DNA from: Streptomyces chartreusis NRRL 3882
Lineage (GTDB): Bacteria; Actinomycetota; Actinomycetes; Streptomycetales; Streptomycetaceae
Direction of reading: 5' to 3'
Assembly (NCBI RefSeq): GCF_900236475.1
Contig: NZ_LT963352.1
Coordinates: 4,820,001 to 4,884,000, forward strand
DNA length: 64,000 bases
In this document: positions 10,439 to 18,792 of the stretch, piece by piece
Layout: each line of letters opens with the position of its first letter
Numbering within the stretch: position 1 is the stretch's first letter
The notes under the pieces: generated by a model
What the model was told of the DNA's origin: nothing
Seen by the model: only the letters and a program-made list of their open reading frames with translations
Database searches by the model: none
Position numbers and translations under genes: made by a program

Positions 10439-11995
10439 CTACCTCCGAATGCCGGTGGCGAAGGGAAGGGTGTTCACGAAGGCGCGGTGGTGCTCGCGGT
10501 CGCACCATTCCAGCTTGAGGTACGACTTTCCTGCCGAGGCCCTTATCGTGCGCTTGTCGCGGGCGAGCGCGTCGGGGGAACGCGAGGAGACGGTGATGTA
10601 GCCGACGAGGTTCACACCGGCGGCGCCGCTGGCGAGGTCCTCGCCGCGCTGGTCGAGCCGGGAGTGGGCGGCGACGTCACGCGGGTCGACGGTGCGGTTC
10701 ATCTTGGCGGCGCGGGACGCCTCGGCCTCGTCGTTGGTCTTCTCCGTGAGCATGCGCTCGATGGCGACCTCGGTGGGTTCGAGGTCCATGGTGACGGCGA
10801 CCGTGCGGATGACGTCCGGGGTGTGGACGAGCAGCGGGGCGAGGAAGTTGACGCCGACGGGGGTCATCGGCCACTCCTTCACCCAGGCGGTGGCGTGGCA
10901 CCAGGGGGCGCGGGTGGAGGACTCGCGGGTCTTGGCCTGGAGGTAGGTGGGCTCCATGGCGTCCAGCTCGGCCGGCCAGGCATTACGTTTCGTCATCGCC
11001 TGGATGTGGTCGATCGGGTGGTCCGGGTCGTACATGGAGTGGATCAGCGAGGACAGCCTGCTCTGGCCGAGCGGCTGCCGTACGCGGATGTCGGCCTCCT
11101 GGAGGCGCGAGCAGATGTCGGTCAGCTCGCGGGCCATGACGACGGCGAGTCCGGCGTCCCGGTCGACCTTGCCGCCGTGGGCGCGGGCGGCCCGGGCCAT
11201 GGCGTTCGCCTCGGCGGCGAGGTCGCGGGTGTAGTGCATGCAGGCGACGAGGTAGGCGCGGTGCTGCTCGCTGCTGGTGGACACCATCGACTGGAGCTGG
11301 TCGTAGGACTGCTGCAGCCACGGCGGTGCCTTGTCGTCGCCGCGGACGGCGACGTCCTTGGCGTGGGCGTCCGGGTCGGCGGGGAGGGTGCGGGCGAGCA
11401 TCTGCAGGCGGGTGACGAAGCCGTCGCCGTTGGCCACGTGCTTGAGCAGCGTGCCGAAGCGGTCGACGAGGGCCTCCTGGTCCTCGCTGTCGCGCAGGCC
11501 GACGCCGGGGCCCTCGATCTCGATGGCGGCGGTGACGGTCTTGCGGTCGGCGTGTAGCAGGACGGCGATCTCGTCGGGGCCGAAGGGGGCGGACAGCCAG
11601 GTGATCCGGCCGATTCCCGGGGGTGGGCCGATCTCGACCTCCCGGCCGTCGAGCCGGGTGCCGGCCTCGATGACGGCGGAGCGGTAGGTGGCGCCCTGCT
11701 TCAGGGTCCGCTTGTAGCTGCGGTTGATCTCGAACCACTTGTAGAAGGTGCGGTGCTTGTACGGCACGTACACGGCGGCCAGCGCCAGCATCGGGAACCC
11801 GGCGAGCAGCACGATGCGCAGGGACAGCACGGGGACGAGGAGCCCGCACATCATGCCGAGGAACGCGCCCACGACGATCAGGGCGATCTCGCCGGTCTCG
11901 CGGTTGCGGCCGATGATCGCGTTCGGCCGGGCGCGGCCGATCAGATACGTACGGCGGGGCGTGACCGGATGGGACACGTGGGACTCGGTCGTCAA
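10439..11995 (-). CDS. SCO6880-family protein (VirB3/VirB4 N-domain-like)
   Basis: A 518-aa protein. Residues 10-30 carry the conserved TYLIGRARPNAIIGRNRETGE segment, followed by two transmembrane helices (about 35-75) resembling VirB3/PrgI-type inner-membrane proteins. A long soluble region shares the layout of the VirB4 N-terminal domain, with the HHRAFVNTLPFATGI ending that often precedes the motor domain. Together with the 9023-10432 ATPase it makes a split VirB3-VirB4. The start overlaps the upstream stop by 4 nt (ATGA). From memory, the family is actinobacterial and found both in conjugative elements and in chromosomal loci. Confidence 0.85.
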   Translation of the reverse strand: MTTESHVSHPVTPRRTYLIGRARPNAIIGRNRETGEIALIVVGAFLGMMCGLLVPVLSLRIVLLAGFPMLALAAVYVPYKHRTFYKWFEINRSYKRTLKQGATYRSAVIEAGTRLDGREVEIGPPPGIGRITWLSAPFGPDEIAVLLHADRKTVTAAIEIEGPGVGLRDSEDQEALVDRFGTLLKHVANGDGFVTRLQMLARTLPADPDAHAKDVAVRGDDKAPPWLQQSYDQLQSMVSTSSEQHRAYLVACMHYTRDLAAEANAMARAARAHGGKVDRDAGLAVVMARELTDICSRLQEADIRVRQPLGQSRLSSLIHSMYDPDHPIDHIQAMTKRNAWPAELDAMEPTYLQAKTRESSTRAPWCHATAWVKEWPMTPVGVNFLAPLLVHTPDVIRTVAVTMDLEPTEVAIERMLTEKTNDEAEASRAAKMNRTVDPRDVAAHSRLDQRGEDLASGAAGVNLVGYITVSSRSPDALARDKRTIRASAGKSYLKLEWCDREHHRAFVNTLPFATGIRR

Positions 11996-13326
11996 CGCCC
12001 TTCACCTCCCGTGCGATTGGTACTGCTGTTGCGGGTGTTGCTGGCGTGGGGAGTGTTGACGGGGCTGCCCGAACGGGGTGCGGGTGCGGCGGAGGGGACA
12101 GATCCGCCGCCGCCGTTCGAGGGGCGCGAGCTGTGCGCGGCGACTCCGCCGGAGGCGGGGTTGCTGGGGCGGGGGGCGGAGGACTGGCTGCCTCCGCCGT
12201 TGTTGTCGGCGCGGGAGCTGTGGGTCTTGATGCCCTGCGCGACCAGGGTCGCGGGGGAGCTGATGACCGCGGCGGCCTTGCTCTCCGCGCCCTGCATGAG
12301 GCGGTTGTTGCGGGAGCCGGCGATCTCGTCGCCGAAGCCGGGGACGAAGCGGTAGATCATCGCGCTGGCGAAGATGGCGAGCAGGATGATGGCGAGGCCG
12401 GAGACGACGGCGGAGAAGGCGTCGGGGCCGTCGTCGGCGGAGAGCGCGCCGGCGAGGCCGAGCACGATCACGATCACGGGCTTCACCAGGATCACGGCGA
12501 TCATGATCCCCGCCCAGCGGCGGACGTGGCCCCACAGGTTCTTGTCGACGAGGCCGGCGTAGACGACGGTGCCGAGGAGTGCGCCGACGTAGAGGAGCGC
12601 CGCGCGGATGACGAGCTCCAGCCACAGCACTCCGGCGGCGAGGATGCTGACCAGGGAGACGACGATCAGCATGATCGGGCCGCCGCCGATGTCCTCGCCC
12701 TTGTTGAGGGCCTCGGAGAACGTGCCGAAGAAGGCGTCGGTCTGGTCGCCGGTGGCTTTGGCGAGGACCTCGGTGATGCCGTCCGTCGCGGAGACGACGG
12801 TGTAGAGGATCAGCGGGGTGAAGGCGGAGGCGAGCACGGTCAGCCAGAGGAACCCGATGGCCTCGGACAGGGCGGTGGTGAGGGGCACGCCGCGGACGGC
12901 TCGCTTGGCGACGGCCAGGAGCCAGAGCAGGAGCGTGAGGATCGTCGACGCGGCGAAGACGACGGCGTACTGCTGGAGGAACTTGGGGTTCGTGAAGTCG
13001 ACGTTCGCCGTCTCCTTCACGGCGTCGCTGAGCTTGTCGACGGTCCAGGAGGCGGCGTCGGCACAGCCCTTGGCGAGCGAGGAGAGGGGGTCGAGGGTGG
13101 AGGTGGGGTCTAGGCGGGGTGCGGAACCGCCCCCTCCGCCGGCGCCGCCACCTTCCTCGCAGTACTTCCTGGCAGGCGGAGCGATCAGCGAACAGTCGCT
13201 GCTCTCGCTCGGTGTCGGCGAGGGTGTGGGCGCTGCCAGGGCTCGTGCGGCGAACATTAGGGCGGACGCCTGTGCGGCGGCCACGAAGCCGACGAGCCTG
13301 AGCACGCGGTGCGAGCTACCGGGCAT
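11992..13326 (-). CDS. Polytopic membrane protein, VirB6/TrbL-like
   Basis: 444 aa with an N-terminal hydrophobic segment resembling a signal sequence (8-30), a short cysteine-containing extracytoplasmic loop, then about six strongly hydrophobic helices between roughly 130 and 345. The C-terminal 110 residues are low-complexity Ser/Gly/Pro/Asn-rich. This is the layout of VirB6/TrbL inner-membrane channel subunits. The start at 13326 (MPGSSHRVLRLVG) is chosen because it overlaps the preceding stop by 11 nt; an upstream in-frame start would lie wholly within the previous gene. It probably forms the membrane core of the apparatus. No enzymatic motif was seen. Confidence 0.8.
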   Translation of the reverse strand: MPGSSHRVLRLVGFVAAAQASALMFAARALAAPTPSPTPSESSDCSLIAPPARKYCEEGGGAGGGGGSAPRLDPTSTLDPLSSLAKGCADAASWTVDKLSDAVKETANVDFTNPKFLQQYAVVFAASTILTLLLWLLAVAKRAVRGVPLTTALSEAIGFLWLTVLASAFTPLILYTVVSATDGITEVLAKATGDQTDAFFGTFSEALNKGEDIGGGPIMLIVVSLVSILAAGVLWLELVIRAALLYVGALLGTVVYAGLVDKNLWGHVRRWAGIMIAVILVKPVIVIVLGLAGALSADDGPDAFSAVVSGLAIILLAIFASAMIYRFVPGFGDEIAGSRNNRLMQGAESKAAAVISSPATLVAQGIKTHSSRADNNGGGSQSSAPRPSNPASGGVAAHSSRPSNGGGGSVPSAAPAPRSGSPVNTPHASNTRNSSTNRTGGEGR

Positions 13327-14140
13327 ACGTGAAGCCTCCGTACTCCTCGACGGCCTTCGCCATCTCCTCGGCGCTGGAGGCCCTGTCATCGCCGGGAACG
13401 GGCGTCGGGCCGTCCTTCTGAGAGTGCGTCACGATTTTCCAGTCGCCGTTGGCCCACTCGAGTTGCATCGTGATGGTGAACCAACTGCTCGTGACCGGAG
13501 TCGTGGAATTCTCGCCCGCAAGGCCAAGGAGACCGCTGCACCAGACCTCGACGGTCGCGCTGCTGGCGGAATACTCAGTGACCTTGGTGCCGATCGGGCT
13601 CGTTCGGGACACGAACGTGAAGCCCGCGGGCGCTGAGCCGTCCTCGTTGAGGCCGATGTTCTTGTTGAACTCCGGTGTGTAGGCCTTGTCCAGTCTCGCT
13701 TCGAAGTCGGCCACCCGGGAGGGAGCGATGATGGCCCGCAGGACGGCGTCACGCCTTGCCTTGTCGAACATGTCGGCCGAGCCCAGTGCAACGGCGTAGT
13801 TGGCCGCCGCGCTCTCCACTCCCTGCTGGTCTTGCGCGAACCCCGATGGAGTGCCGCCGGTCTTCGACTGCACCGGCCGTTTTCCCGAAGGCGCCGTCGC
13901 CGCTGCCTCCGGTTTGTCGGCGCTGCCCGCGGACGAGGGTTCGCCTCCGCCCCGGTTCGCGAAGGCGATCGCGGCGATGAGGAGGACCACTACGCCGACC
14001 ACCGTGACCAGGCTGCGGGACGACGAGCGGGGGCGGCGGGGGGTGCCGTAGGGGTCGGCTCCGGTGTCGGGCAGGCGGGTGCGGGTCTGGCCCGTGCCGC
14101 CGTAACCGCCGGAGGCCTCGTGCTCGTCACCGAGACTCAT
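13316..14140 (-). CDS. VirB8-like bitopic membrane protein
   Basis: 274 aa: a charged, Gly/Pro-rich cytoplasmic N-terminus (1-50), one transmembrane helix (about 52-72, SLVTVVGVVVLLIAAIAF), a disordered linker and a soluble C-terminal domain (about 110-270). Size, topology and position between VirB6-like and VirB2-like genes fit VirB8/TcpC, which has an NTF2-like periplasmic domain and bridges channel parts. The ATG at 14140 overlaps the stop of a 32-aa ORF (ATGA). The C-terminal domain contains a single cysteine (EVWCSGLLG). Identification is by topology and context, not by a definitive motif. Confidence 0.75.
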   Translation of the reverse strand: MSLGDEHEASGGYGGTGQTRTRLPDTGADPYGTPRRPRSSSRSLVTVVGVVVLLIAAIAFANRGGGEPSSAGSADKPEAAATAPSGKRPVQSKTGGTPSGFAQDQQGVESAAANYAVALGSADMFDKARRDAVLRAIIAPSRVADFEARLDKAYTPEFNKNIGLNEDGSAPAGFTFVSRTSPIGTKVTEYSASSATVEVWCSGLLGLAGENSTTPVTSSWFTITMQLEWANGDWKIVTHSQKDGPTPVPGDDRASSAEEMAKAVEEYGGFTYAR

Positions 14141-14235
14141 GCCGCGTACGCCCCCTCGACGTCGTACCGCTCGTACTCCTCGTACGACGGTAGCCGTGCT
14201 GGTTCCCGCGCGGGCGCGGTGTGGTGACTCGACAT
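14137..14235 (-). CDS. 32-aa microprotein translationally coupled to the VirB8-like gene
   Basis: A short ORF starting MSSHHTAPAREPARLPSYEE and ending in an acidic/tyrosine-rich segment. Its stop overlaps the start of the VirB8-like gene in an ATGA junction, the same coupling used by other members of this operon; this is the main evidence that it is translated. There is no transmembrane helix or known motif, and the upstream Shine-Dalgarno is weak. It could be a small structural or regulatory subunit, or simply a ribosome-delivery ORF. Confidence 0.55.
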   Translation of the reverse strand: MSSHHTAPAREPARLPSYEEYERYDVEGAYAA

Positions 14236-14326
14236 CAGGGAAACGCAACCTTCGCCGGTGGGCACGACGGGCGGGTGGGATGGAGGGGGAGCCGGGCGTG
14301 CCCGGCCGGGGCGGGTGGGGCCCGGC

Positions 14327-14635
14327 CTACACGGCCATGCCGTACACGATGGTGAAGAGCGTGCCGAGCGAGCCGATGATGAAGACTCCGGTGAGGCCCG
14401 CGATGATGAGGCCCTTGCCCTGCTCCGCGCTGAAGGTGTCCCGCAGGGCGGTGGCACCGATGCGCTGCTTGGCGGCGCCCCAGATGGCGATGCCGAGGCA
14501 GAGCAGGATGGCCACCGCCATCACGACCTCGATCATCACCTTGGCCTCGTTGCCCAGGCTGCCGAAGGGGCCCCAGTCCGGAGCGATCCCGCCGATGATC
14601 GTGTTGATGTCTCCCTTATCGGCCGCAAAGAGCAT
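14327..14635 (-). CDS. VirB2/TrbC-like small membrane protein (pilin-like)
   Basis: 102 aa with two hydrophobic helices (about residues 33-53 and 77-100) joined by a short basic loop (AAKQRIGATALRD), the usual layout of VirB2/TrbC pilins. It is the first gene of the secretion-like operon. The start at 14635 (MLFAADKGDINTI) has AGGGG 11 nt upstream; an in-frame ATG at 14668 has its AGAGG directly adjacent to the start codon and is less likely. There is no obvious cleavable signal peptide, so it may sit in the membrane as a channel or scaffold subunit rather than a long pilus. Confidence 0.72.
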   Translation of the reverse strand: MLFAADKGDINTIIGGIAPDWGPFGSLGNEAKVMIEVVMAVAILLCLGIAIWGAAKQRIGATALRDTFSAEQGKGLIIAGLTGVFIIGSLGTLFTIVYGMAV

Positions 14636-15002
14636 GTAAGTCACCGCCCCTGTTGGGTAGTTCCGCATCCTCTGCGGTCGTGCAGAGGTCAGGCCTCATT
14701 CTCGCCGACAATGACGCTGTCGTATGTCGACTTGGCGTCATTGATTGGCGGGTTTCGTACGAATACCTTGCCACTGTTCCGTGCCGGCCCCTAAGGGAGG
14801 GGACGGACGGTGCACGAAGGATCGTATAGTCACTCTGTGTATCACGGCAGTTCACGCCGGGCAATGAGGCCTGAGTGGAACCTGTCGTGTGGTTCCGTCG
14901 TTGTGCCCTTTTGCGACCTGCGTCACCTTCCGGACCGTTCCTGACGGTCGGTCGGGTGAGGGATCGTCCCGGTGTTCTCCGGGTGAAGGCTACCTGGCGC
15001 GG
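14636..15002. other. Intergenic region upstream of the secretion-like operon
   Basis: About 370 nt without a convincing gene. It must hold the promoter of the minus-strand operon. A -10-like TATACGAT on the minus strand (14821-14828) and an AT-richer stretch at 14700-14760 are candidates, but I see no clear -35 partner. No known operator was recognised. Confidence 0.4.
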
Positions 15003-15038
15003 CGAACGGGCCGCGGCTGGGTTGCCGCGGCCCGTTCG
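15003..15038 (-). terminator. Hairpin terminator after the sedolisin-like protease gene
   Basis: A perfect 14-bp inverted repeat (cgaacgggccgcgg / ccgcggcccgttcg) around an 8-nt loop, 35 nt beyond the protease stop codon. There is no T run, as is common for Streptomyces terminators. Confidence 0.8.
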
Positions 15039-15072
15039 TCCCACCGGTGACGGTCCGTCACGAGAGGGAGGG

Positions 15073-16362
15073 TCAGCCGGTGAAGGCGCCGACTCCGTTC
15101 GGGGTGCCCCAGCCGGTCGGGCCGTCATAGCCCGTTCGGGCGGTGCAGAAGTAGCTGGTGGCGCAGGTGCCGTTGGTCCCGCTGGTGACGTCGTTCAGGG
15201 CGGAGGTCTTCGCGTAGGGGAACCTCGCCGGGTAGGAGCCGCTGGAGGGGGTGCCCGCGAGGGCGTAGACGCTCGCGATGATCGGGGCGGAGGCGCTGGT
15301 GCCGCCGTAGGTGGCCCAGCCCTGGCCGTCGGCGCCGTAGGTGTCGTAGACGGAGACTCCGGTCGCCGGGTCGGCCACGGCCGAGACGTCGGCGATCATG
15401 CGCTTGGCGCAGCCGGTGTCGGTCTGCCAGGCGGGCTTGGCGTCGTAGGCGGAGCAGCCGGAGCCGGTGCCTTCGGTGCTGCTGGTCCGCCAGACGCTCT
15501 CGGTCCAGCCGCGGGTGGTGGAGGAGGTGGTGAGCCTGGTGCCGCCGACGGCCGTGACGTACTTGGAGGCCGCCGGGTACTCGGCGCCGTAGCCCCCGTC
15601 GCCCGCGCTGACGGTGATGGCGACGCCCGGGTGGTTGAAGTAGGCGGAGTCGTACGTCGCGTCGGAGGAGGATTCGCCGCCGCCGTAGCTGTTGGAGACG
15701 TACTTGGCGCCCAGGCTGACGGCCTCGTTGACGGCGGTGCCCAGGTTTGCCATGGAGGCGGACTTGGCCTCGACGAGGAGGATGTGGCAGTTCGGGCAGA
15801 GCGCACTGGCCATGTCGAGGTCGAGGGATATCTCGCCGGCCCAGCCGCTGTCGGCGGTGGGGAGGGCGGTGGTGGAGCCGGTCTGGCTCACCTTCTTGAA
15901 GCAGCCGCCGGCAGTGGTGCAGGCGGGCAGGCCGTAGTGCGAGCGGTAGGCGGCGAGGTCGGACTCGGCATTGGGGTCGTCGTAGGCGTCGACGATGGCG
16001 ATGGTGCGGCCGGTGCCGTTGCTCGCGGCGGCGGAGGTCAGGCCGTAGGCGGCCCGGAGGTCGGAGGGGCCGTAGCCGGAGGGGGAGGAGGCCTCGGCGG
16101 CCCCGGGTGAGATGCCGTGCTGCTGCTGGAAGGCGGTGCGGCCGCCCGTGACGCGCAGGGCGTTGCAGGCCATCTCGTCCTTGTGGCGGGGGAGCGCGCA
16201 GGAGCGGGTCCAGGTGACCCGGGAGGTGCTCGCCCGGGCGGTGTCGGCGTGGGCGGCGGTGGTGAGGCCGGTGAGGAGGAGTGCGGCGGTGGCGGTGACG
16301 GCGGCGCCTGTGCGGCGCCATCTGCGGCGGCCGGCGGGAGAGTTGTGCGGTGTCGTGCGCAA
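15073..16362 (-). CDS. Secreted sedolisin-type (S53) serine carboxyl peptidase
   Basis: A 429-aa exported protease. A signal peptide with a basic n-region (RRRWRR) and hydrophobic core ends near residue 39. Catalytic residues of family S53 are visible: E177 and D181 in GEISLDLDMA, and S356 in the GGTSASAP motif. A large pro-kumamolisin domain is absent; only about 50 residues precede the SGYGPSDLRAAYGL start of the catalytic domain. The start codon is TTG at 16362, supported by AGGAGG 7 nt upstream. Three cysteine pairs suggest a disulfide-stabilised extracellular enzyme. Probable role: nutrient proteolysis at acidic pH, inferred from the family. Confidence 0.88.
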   Translation of the reverse strand: MRTTPHNSPAGRRRWRRTGAAVTATAALLLTGLTTAAHADTARASTSRVTWTRSCALPRHKDEMACNALRVTGGRTAFQQQHGISPGAAEASSPSGYGPSDLRAAYGLTSAAASNGTGRTIAIVDAYDDPNAESDLAAYRSHYGLPACTTAGGCFKKVSQTGSTTALPTADSGWAGEISLDLDMASALCPNCHILLVEAKSASMANLGTAVNEAVSLGAKYVSNSYGGGESSSDATYDSAYFNHPGVAITVSAGDGGYGAEYPAASKYVTAVGGTRLTTSSTTRGWTESVWRTSSTEGTGSGCSAYDAKPAWQTDTGCAKRMIADVSAVADPATGVSVYDTYGADGQGWATYGGTSASAPIIASVYALAGTPSSGSYPARFPYAKTSALNDVTSGTNGTCATSYFCTARTGYDGPTGWGTPNGVGAFTG

Positions 16363-16651
16363 GGTACAGCCTCCTGGCAGTGGTGGACAGAGGCCTGCGG
16401 GTGGGGGATCCGCCGGTACGGTTCCCGGCGGGGGCGGCGACCCGCGACGACGATCGCTTGTTGAGTACGCGACAACAAGACGGGTTTCGGAATCCTGACT
16501 TCCGCCTTACTGAAGCGGGTGCGGGGCTTACCGATCGGTGACGGGCCGATGGCCGCGGGATGGGCGCGGCTTGACCCAAGGGGCCGGGATCCAGGGGTGC
16601 TTGGGGTCGGCGGCAACGTTTTTCTCACCTTCGTCGGACACAGTGGCCCCG

Positions 16652-17389
16652 ATGAAGCGCGTCCTGTCCCTCGCCGTGGTCCTTGTCGCCCTCACCTCCG
16701 CGTCCACCGCGGTGGCCGACGACGGGGCCGGGCCCCTCGGTGTGACCGTCACCGCGGGGGCGGTCGCGGGGAGCGCGCGGGTCGGGGTGCTCGTCCCGGC
16801 CGGCCGGGCGGCCCACCCGGCCGGTGCCCACTTCTGCACCGCGTCCGTGGTGCGGGCGCCGTACCGGAATCTCGTCGTCACCGCGGCGCACTGCCTGGAC
16901 GGGCGTGGGGAGCTCGTGTTCGTGCCCGGGTACCGGAACGGCCGTGCGCCCTACGGGGTGTGGAAGGTGAAGCGACGGTTCCTGCCCCATGGGTGGGTCG
17001 AGGGGCGGCGGGAGGACAGTGACGTGGCGTTCGCCGTGGTCGCGCCGCGGGGCGGGAAGGGAGTCGAGGACGTCGTCGGTGGTTACCGGTTCGCCACCGG
17101 TACGGCGACGGGGGCGACGGCCGTGACCCTCACCGGATACCCCGACTCCCGCGAGACGCCCGTCAGCTGCACCAACAAGCCGACCGTGCACAGCCCCACC
17201 CAGCAGCGCATCGTGTGCCCTGGATTCACCGGCGGCACCAGCGGGAGTCCCTGGGTGAACGGCGACGGGCAGGTCGTTGGGGTCCTCGGCGGCCATGACG
17301 ACGGCGGGACGACCCCCGACGTGTCCTACAGCGTGGTGCTCCGCGCGGAGGCGGAGCGGCTGTACCGGGAGGCGGCGGGTGACCCGTGA
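16652..17389 (+). CDS. Secreted trypsin-like (V8/S1 family) serine protease
   Basis: 245 aa with a signal peptide (1-22, ending STAVADD). The catalytic triad is readable: H80 in VVTAAHC, D124 in SDVAFAVV and S197 in GGTSGSPW. The G-T-S-G-S-P form is typical of the small glutamyl/V8-like branch. The start at 16652 is chosen because the signal peptide begins there; a longer in-frame start at 16538 adds a non-secretory tail. It is divergent from the sedolisin gene, making a pair of extracellular proteases that separates the secretion-like operon from its likely cell-wall hydrolase at 17546. Confidence 0.87.
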   Translation: MKRVLSLAVVLVALTSASTAVADDGAGPLGVTVTAGAVAGSARVGVLVPAGRAAHPAGAHFCTASVVRAPYRNLVVTAAHCLDGRGELVFVPGYRNGRAPYGVWKVKRRFLPHGWVEGRREDSDVAFAVVAPRGGKGVEDVVGGYRFATGTATGATAVTLTGYPDSRETPVSCTNKPTVHSPTQQRIVCPGFTGGTSGSPWVNGDGQVVGVLGGHDDGGTTPDVSYSVVLRAEAERLYREAAGDP

Positions 17390-17545
17390 CGGGGCCGTGC
17401 GCCGGTTGCCCCCGGTGTGCCGCCCCGTGCTGTCGGCTGTTCCCCTTTCCGCCCCGACTCTCCTCCCCGTGATCATTCCGGCCTTCGGCGGCCCCCTCTA
17501 CACTGACCAGGCGACGGACTCCTGGCCGGCGAGGGGCGGTTGACG

Positions 17546-18547
17546 GTGCGTAAGGCATGGATCGTGGCGACTGTTGCGATCAGCTCCGCCCTGGCCTTCG
17601 TGATGCTGCTCGTCGTCGGGGTCTACATCGTCGCCGGAAACCTGGTCAACGGGGTCGGCGGTGGGGCGAAGGCGCTGGCCAAGGGGTCGGTGCCCGCCGC
17701 GTACTCGGCCCTCGTGCAGAAGTGGGGCAATCTCTGCCCCGCCATCAGCCCGGCCCTGCTCGCCGCCCAGCTCTACCAGGAGAGCGGCTTCAACCCCAGG
17801 GCACAGAGCCACGCCGCCGCGCAGGGGATAGCGCAGTTCATCCCCGGCACCTGGGCCTCCCACGGCATCGACGGCGACGGCGACGGCGACCGTGACGTGT
17901 GGGACCCGAAGGACGCGATTCCCTCCGCCGCCTCGTACGACTGCGAACTCGCGTCGTACGTGAAGAAGGTTGGCGGGAATCTGACCGAAAACATGCTGGC
18001 TGCATACAACGCGGGGGCGTACGCGGTGATCAAGTACGGGGGCGTGCCGCCGTACACCGAGACCCGGAACTACGTGAAGCGGATCACGACGCTCTCGGAG
18101 AGCTTCGCGGCGCCCGTCGGGCGGGTCGACCCCTCCGAGCAGGCCGCCGGCGCCATCGAGTACGCGCAGAAGAAACTCGGCACGCCCTACCTCTGGGGCG
18201 GCACCGGCACCGCTGAGCAGGGCGGACGCTTCGACTGCTCGGGATTGACCCAGGCCGCCTACGAGACCGTCGGCATCAAGCTGCCGCGCGTCGCCAACGA
18301 CCAGTACAACGCCGGGCCGCACCCCGCGCGGGACGAACTGCTCCCCGGAGACCTCGTGTTCTTCTCGGACGACCTCACCAATTCGCGTGCCATCCGGCAT
18401 GTCGGCATTTATGTCGGAGGTGGGTACATGATCGACGCGCCGCGAACGGGTGCGGTGATCCGGTTCGACCCGATCGACACCCCCGACTACTTCGGGGCCA
18501 CCCGGGTCACCGAAGATGGCGCGAAAGCACTGCCGACGACGGTGTGA
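17546..18547 (+). CDS. Membrane-anchored bifunctional peptidoglycan hydrolase (SLT + NlpC/P60)
   Basis: 333 aa. One N-terminal transmembrane anchor (about 8-30) is followed by a lytic transglycosylase domain with catalytic E79 in YQESGFNP and the AQGIAQFIPGTWASHG and AAYNAG motifs. A C-terminal NlpC/P60 endopeptidase domain has C231 (FDCSGL) and H285 (RHVGIYV). Such two-domain enzymes are the VirB1-type wall-opening components of Gram-positive type IV systems, and this gene lies near the VirB-like operon. It could also act in growth or sporulation. The GTG at 17546 has GAGGGG 9 nt upstream; a TTG at 17540 is too close to it. Confidence 0.9.
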   Translation: MRKAWIVATVAISSALAFVMLLVVGVYIVAGNLVNGVGGGAKALAKGSVPAAYSALVQKWGNLCPAISPALLAAQLYQESGFNPRAQSHAAAQGIAQFIPGTWASHGIDGDGDGDRDVWDPKDAIPSAASYDCELASYVKKVGGNLTENMLAAYNAGAYAVIKYGGVPPYTETRNYVKRITTLSESFAAPVGRVDPSEQAAGAIEYAQKKLGTPYLWGGTGTAEQGGRFDCSGLTQAAYETVGIKLPRVANDQYNAGPHPARDELLPGDLVFFSDDLTNSRAIRHVGIYVGGGYMIDAPRTGAVIRFDPIDTPDYFGATRVTEDGAKALPTTV

Positions 18548-18792
18548 GCCGTGCGTGAACCCACCCCCTGAGCTGCAAAGACGTGTCTCTCTTCGATAAC
18601 GTCTGCGTGATCATTCGGTGGAGTGTGGAACGTATCGACGGGGACCATGCGTTCCTGGTGACGTAGCCGAGCAGACGTAAGTCGGCACGTGTCACGGACG
18701 CGTGCAGCGGAAGCGGATCTACAACCACGGGGGTGGCAGGAGCGGCGCACACTCAGGTGCGCCGGGAGAGACGACGAAGGGGCCGCAGCATC

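Noticed and set aside
9053-11557. 834-codon plus-strand open frame opposite the VirB4-like genes
   Set aside because: High-GC antisense shadow; composition lacks normal third-position bias and resembles no protein family.
16538-16651. Longer N-terminus for the trypsin-like protease
   Set aside because: Adds a hydrophilic tail before a clear signal peptide, so secretion would be blocked.
17390-17545. ydaO-type (c-di-AMP) riboswitch before the SLT-NlpC gene
   Set aside because: Such switches precede some Streptomyces wall-hydrolase genes, but the conserved core segments are not present here.
7323-18547. Reading the secretion-like locus as an integrative conjugative element
   Set aside because: No relaxase, integrase, excisionase, replication gene, tRNA or flanking direct repeat is visible, and the flanks appear to be conserved chromosome.
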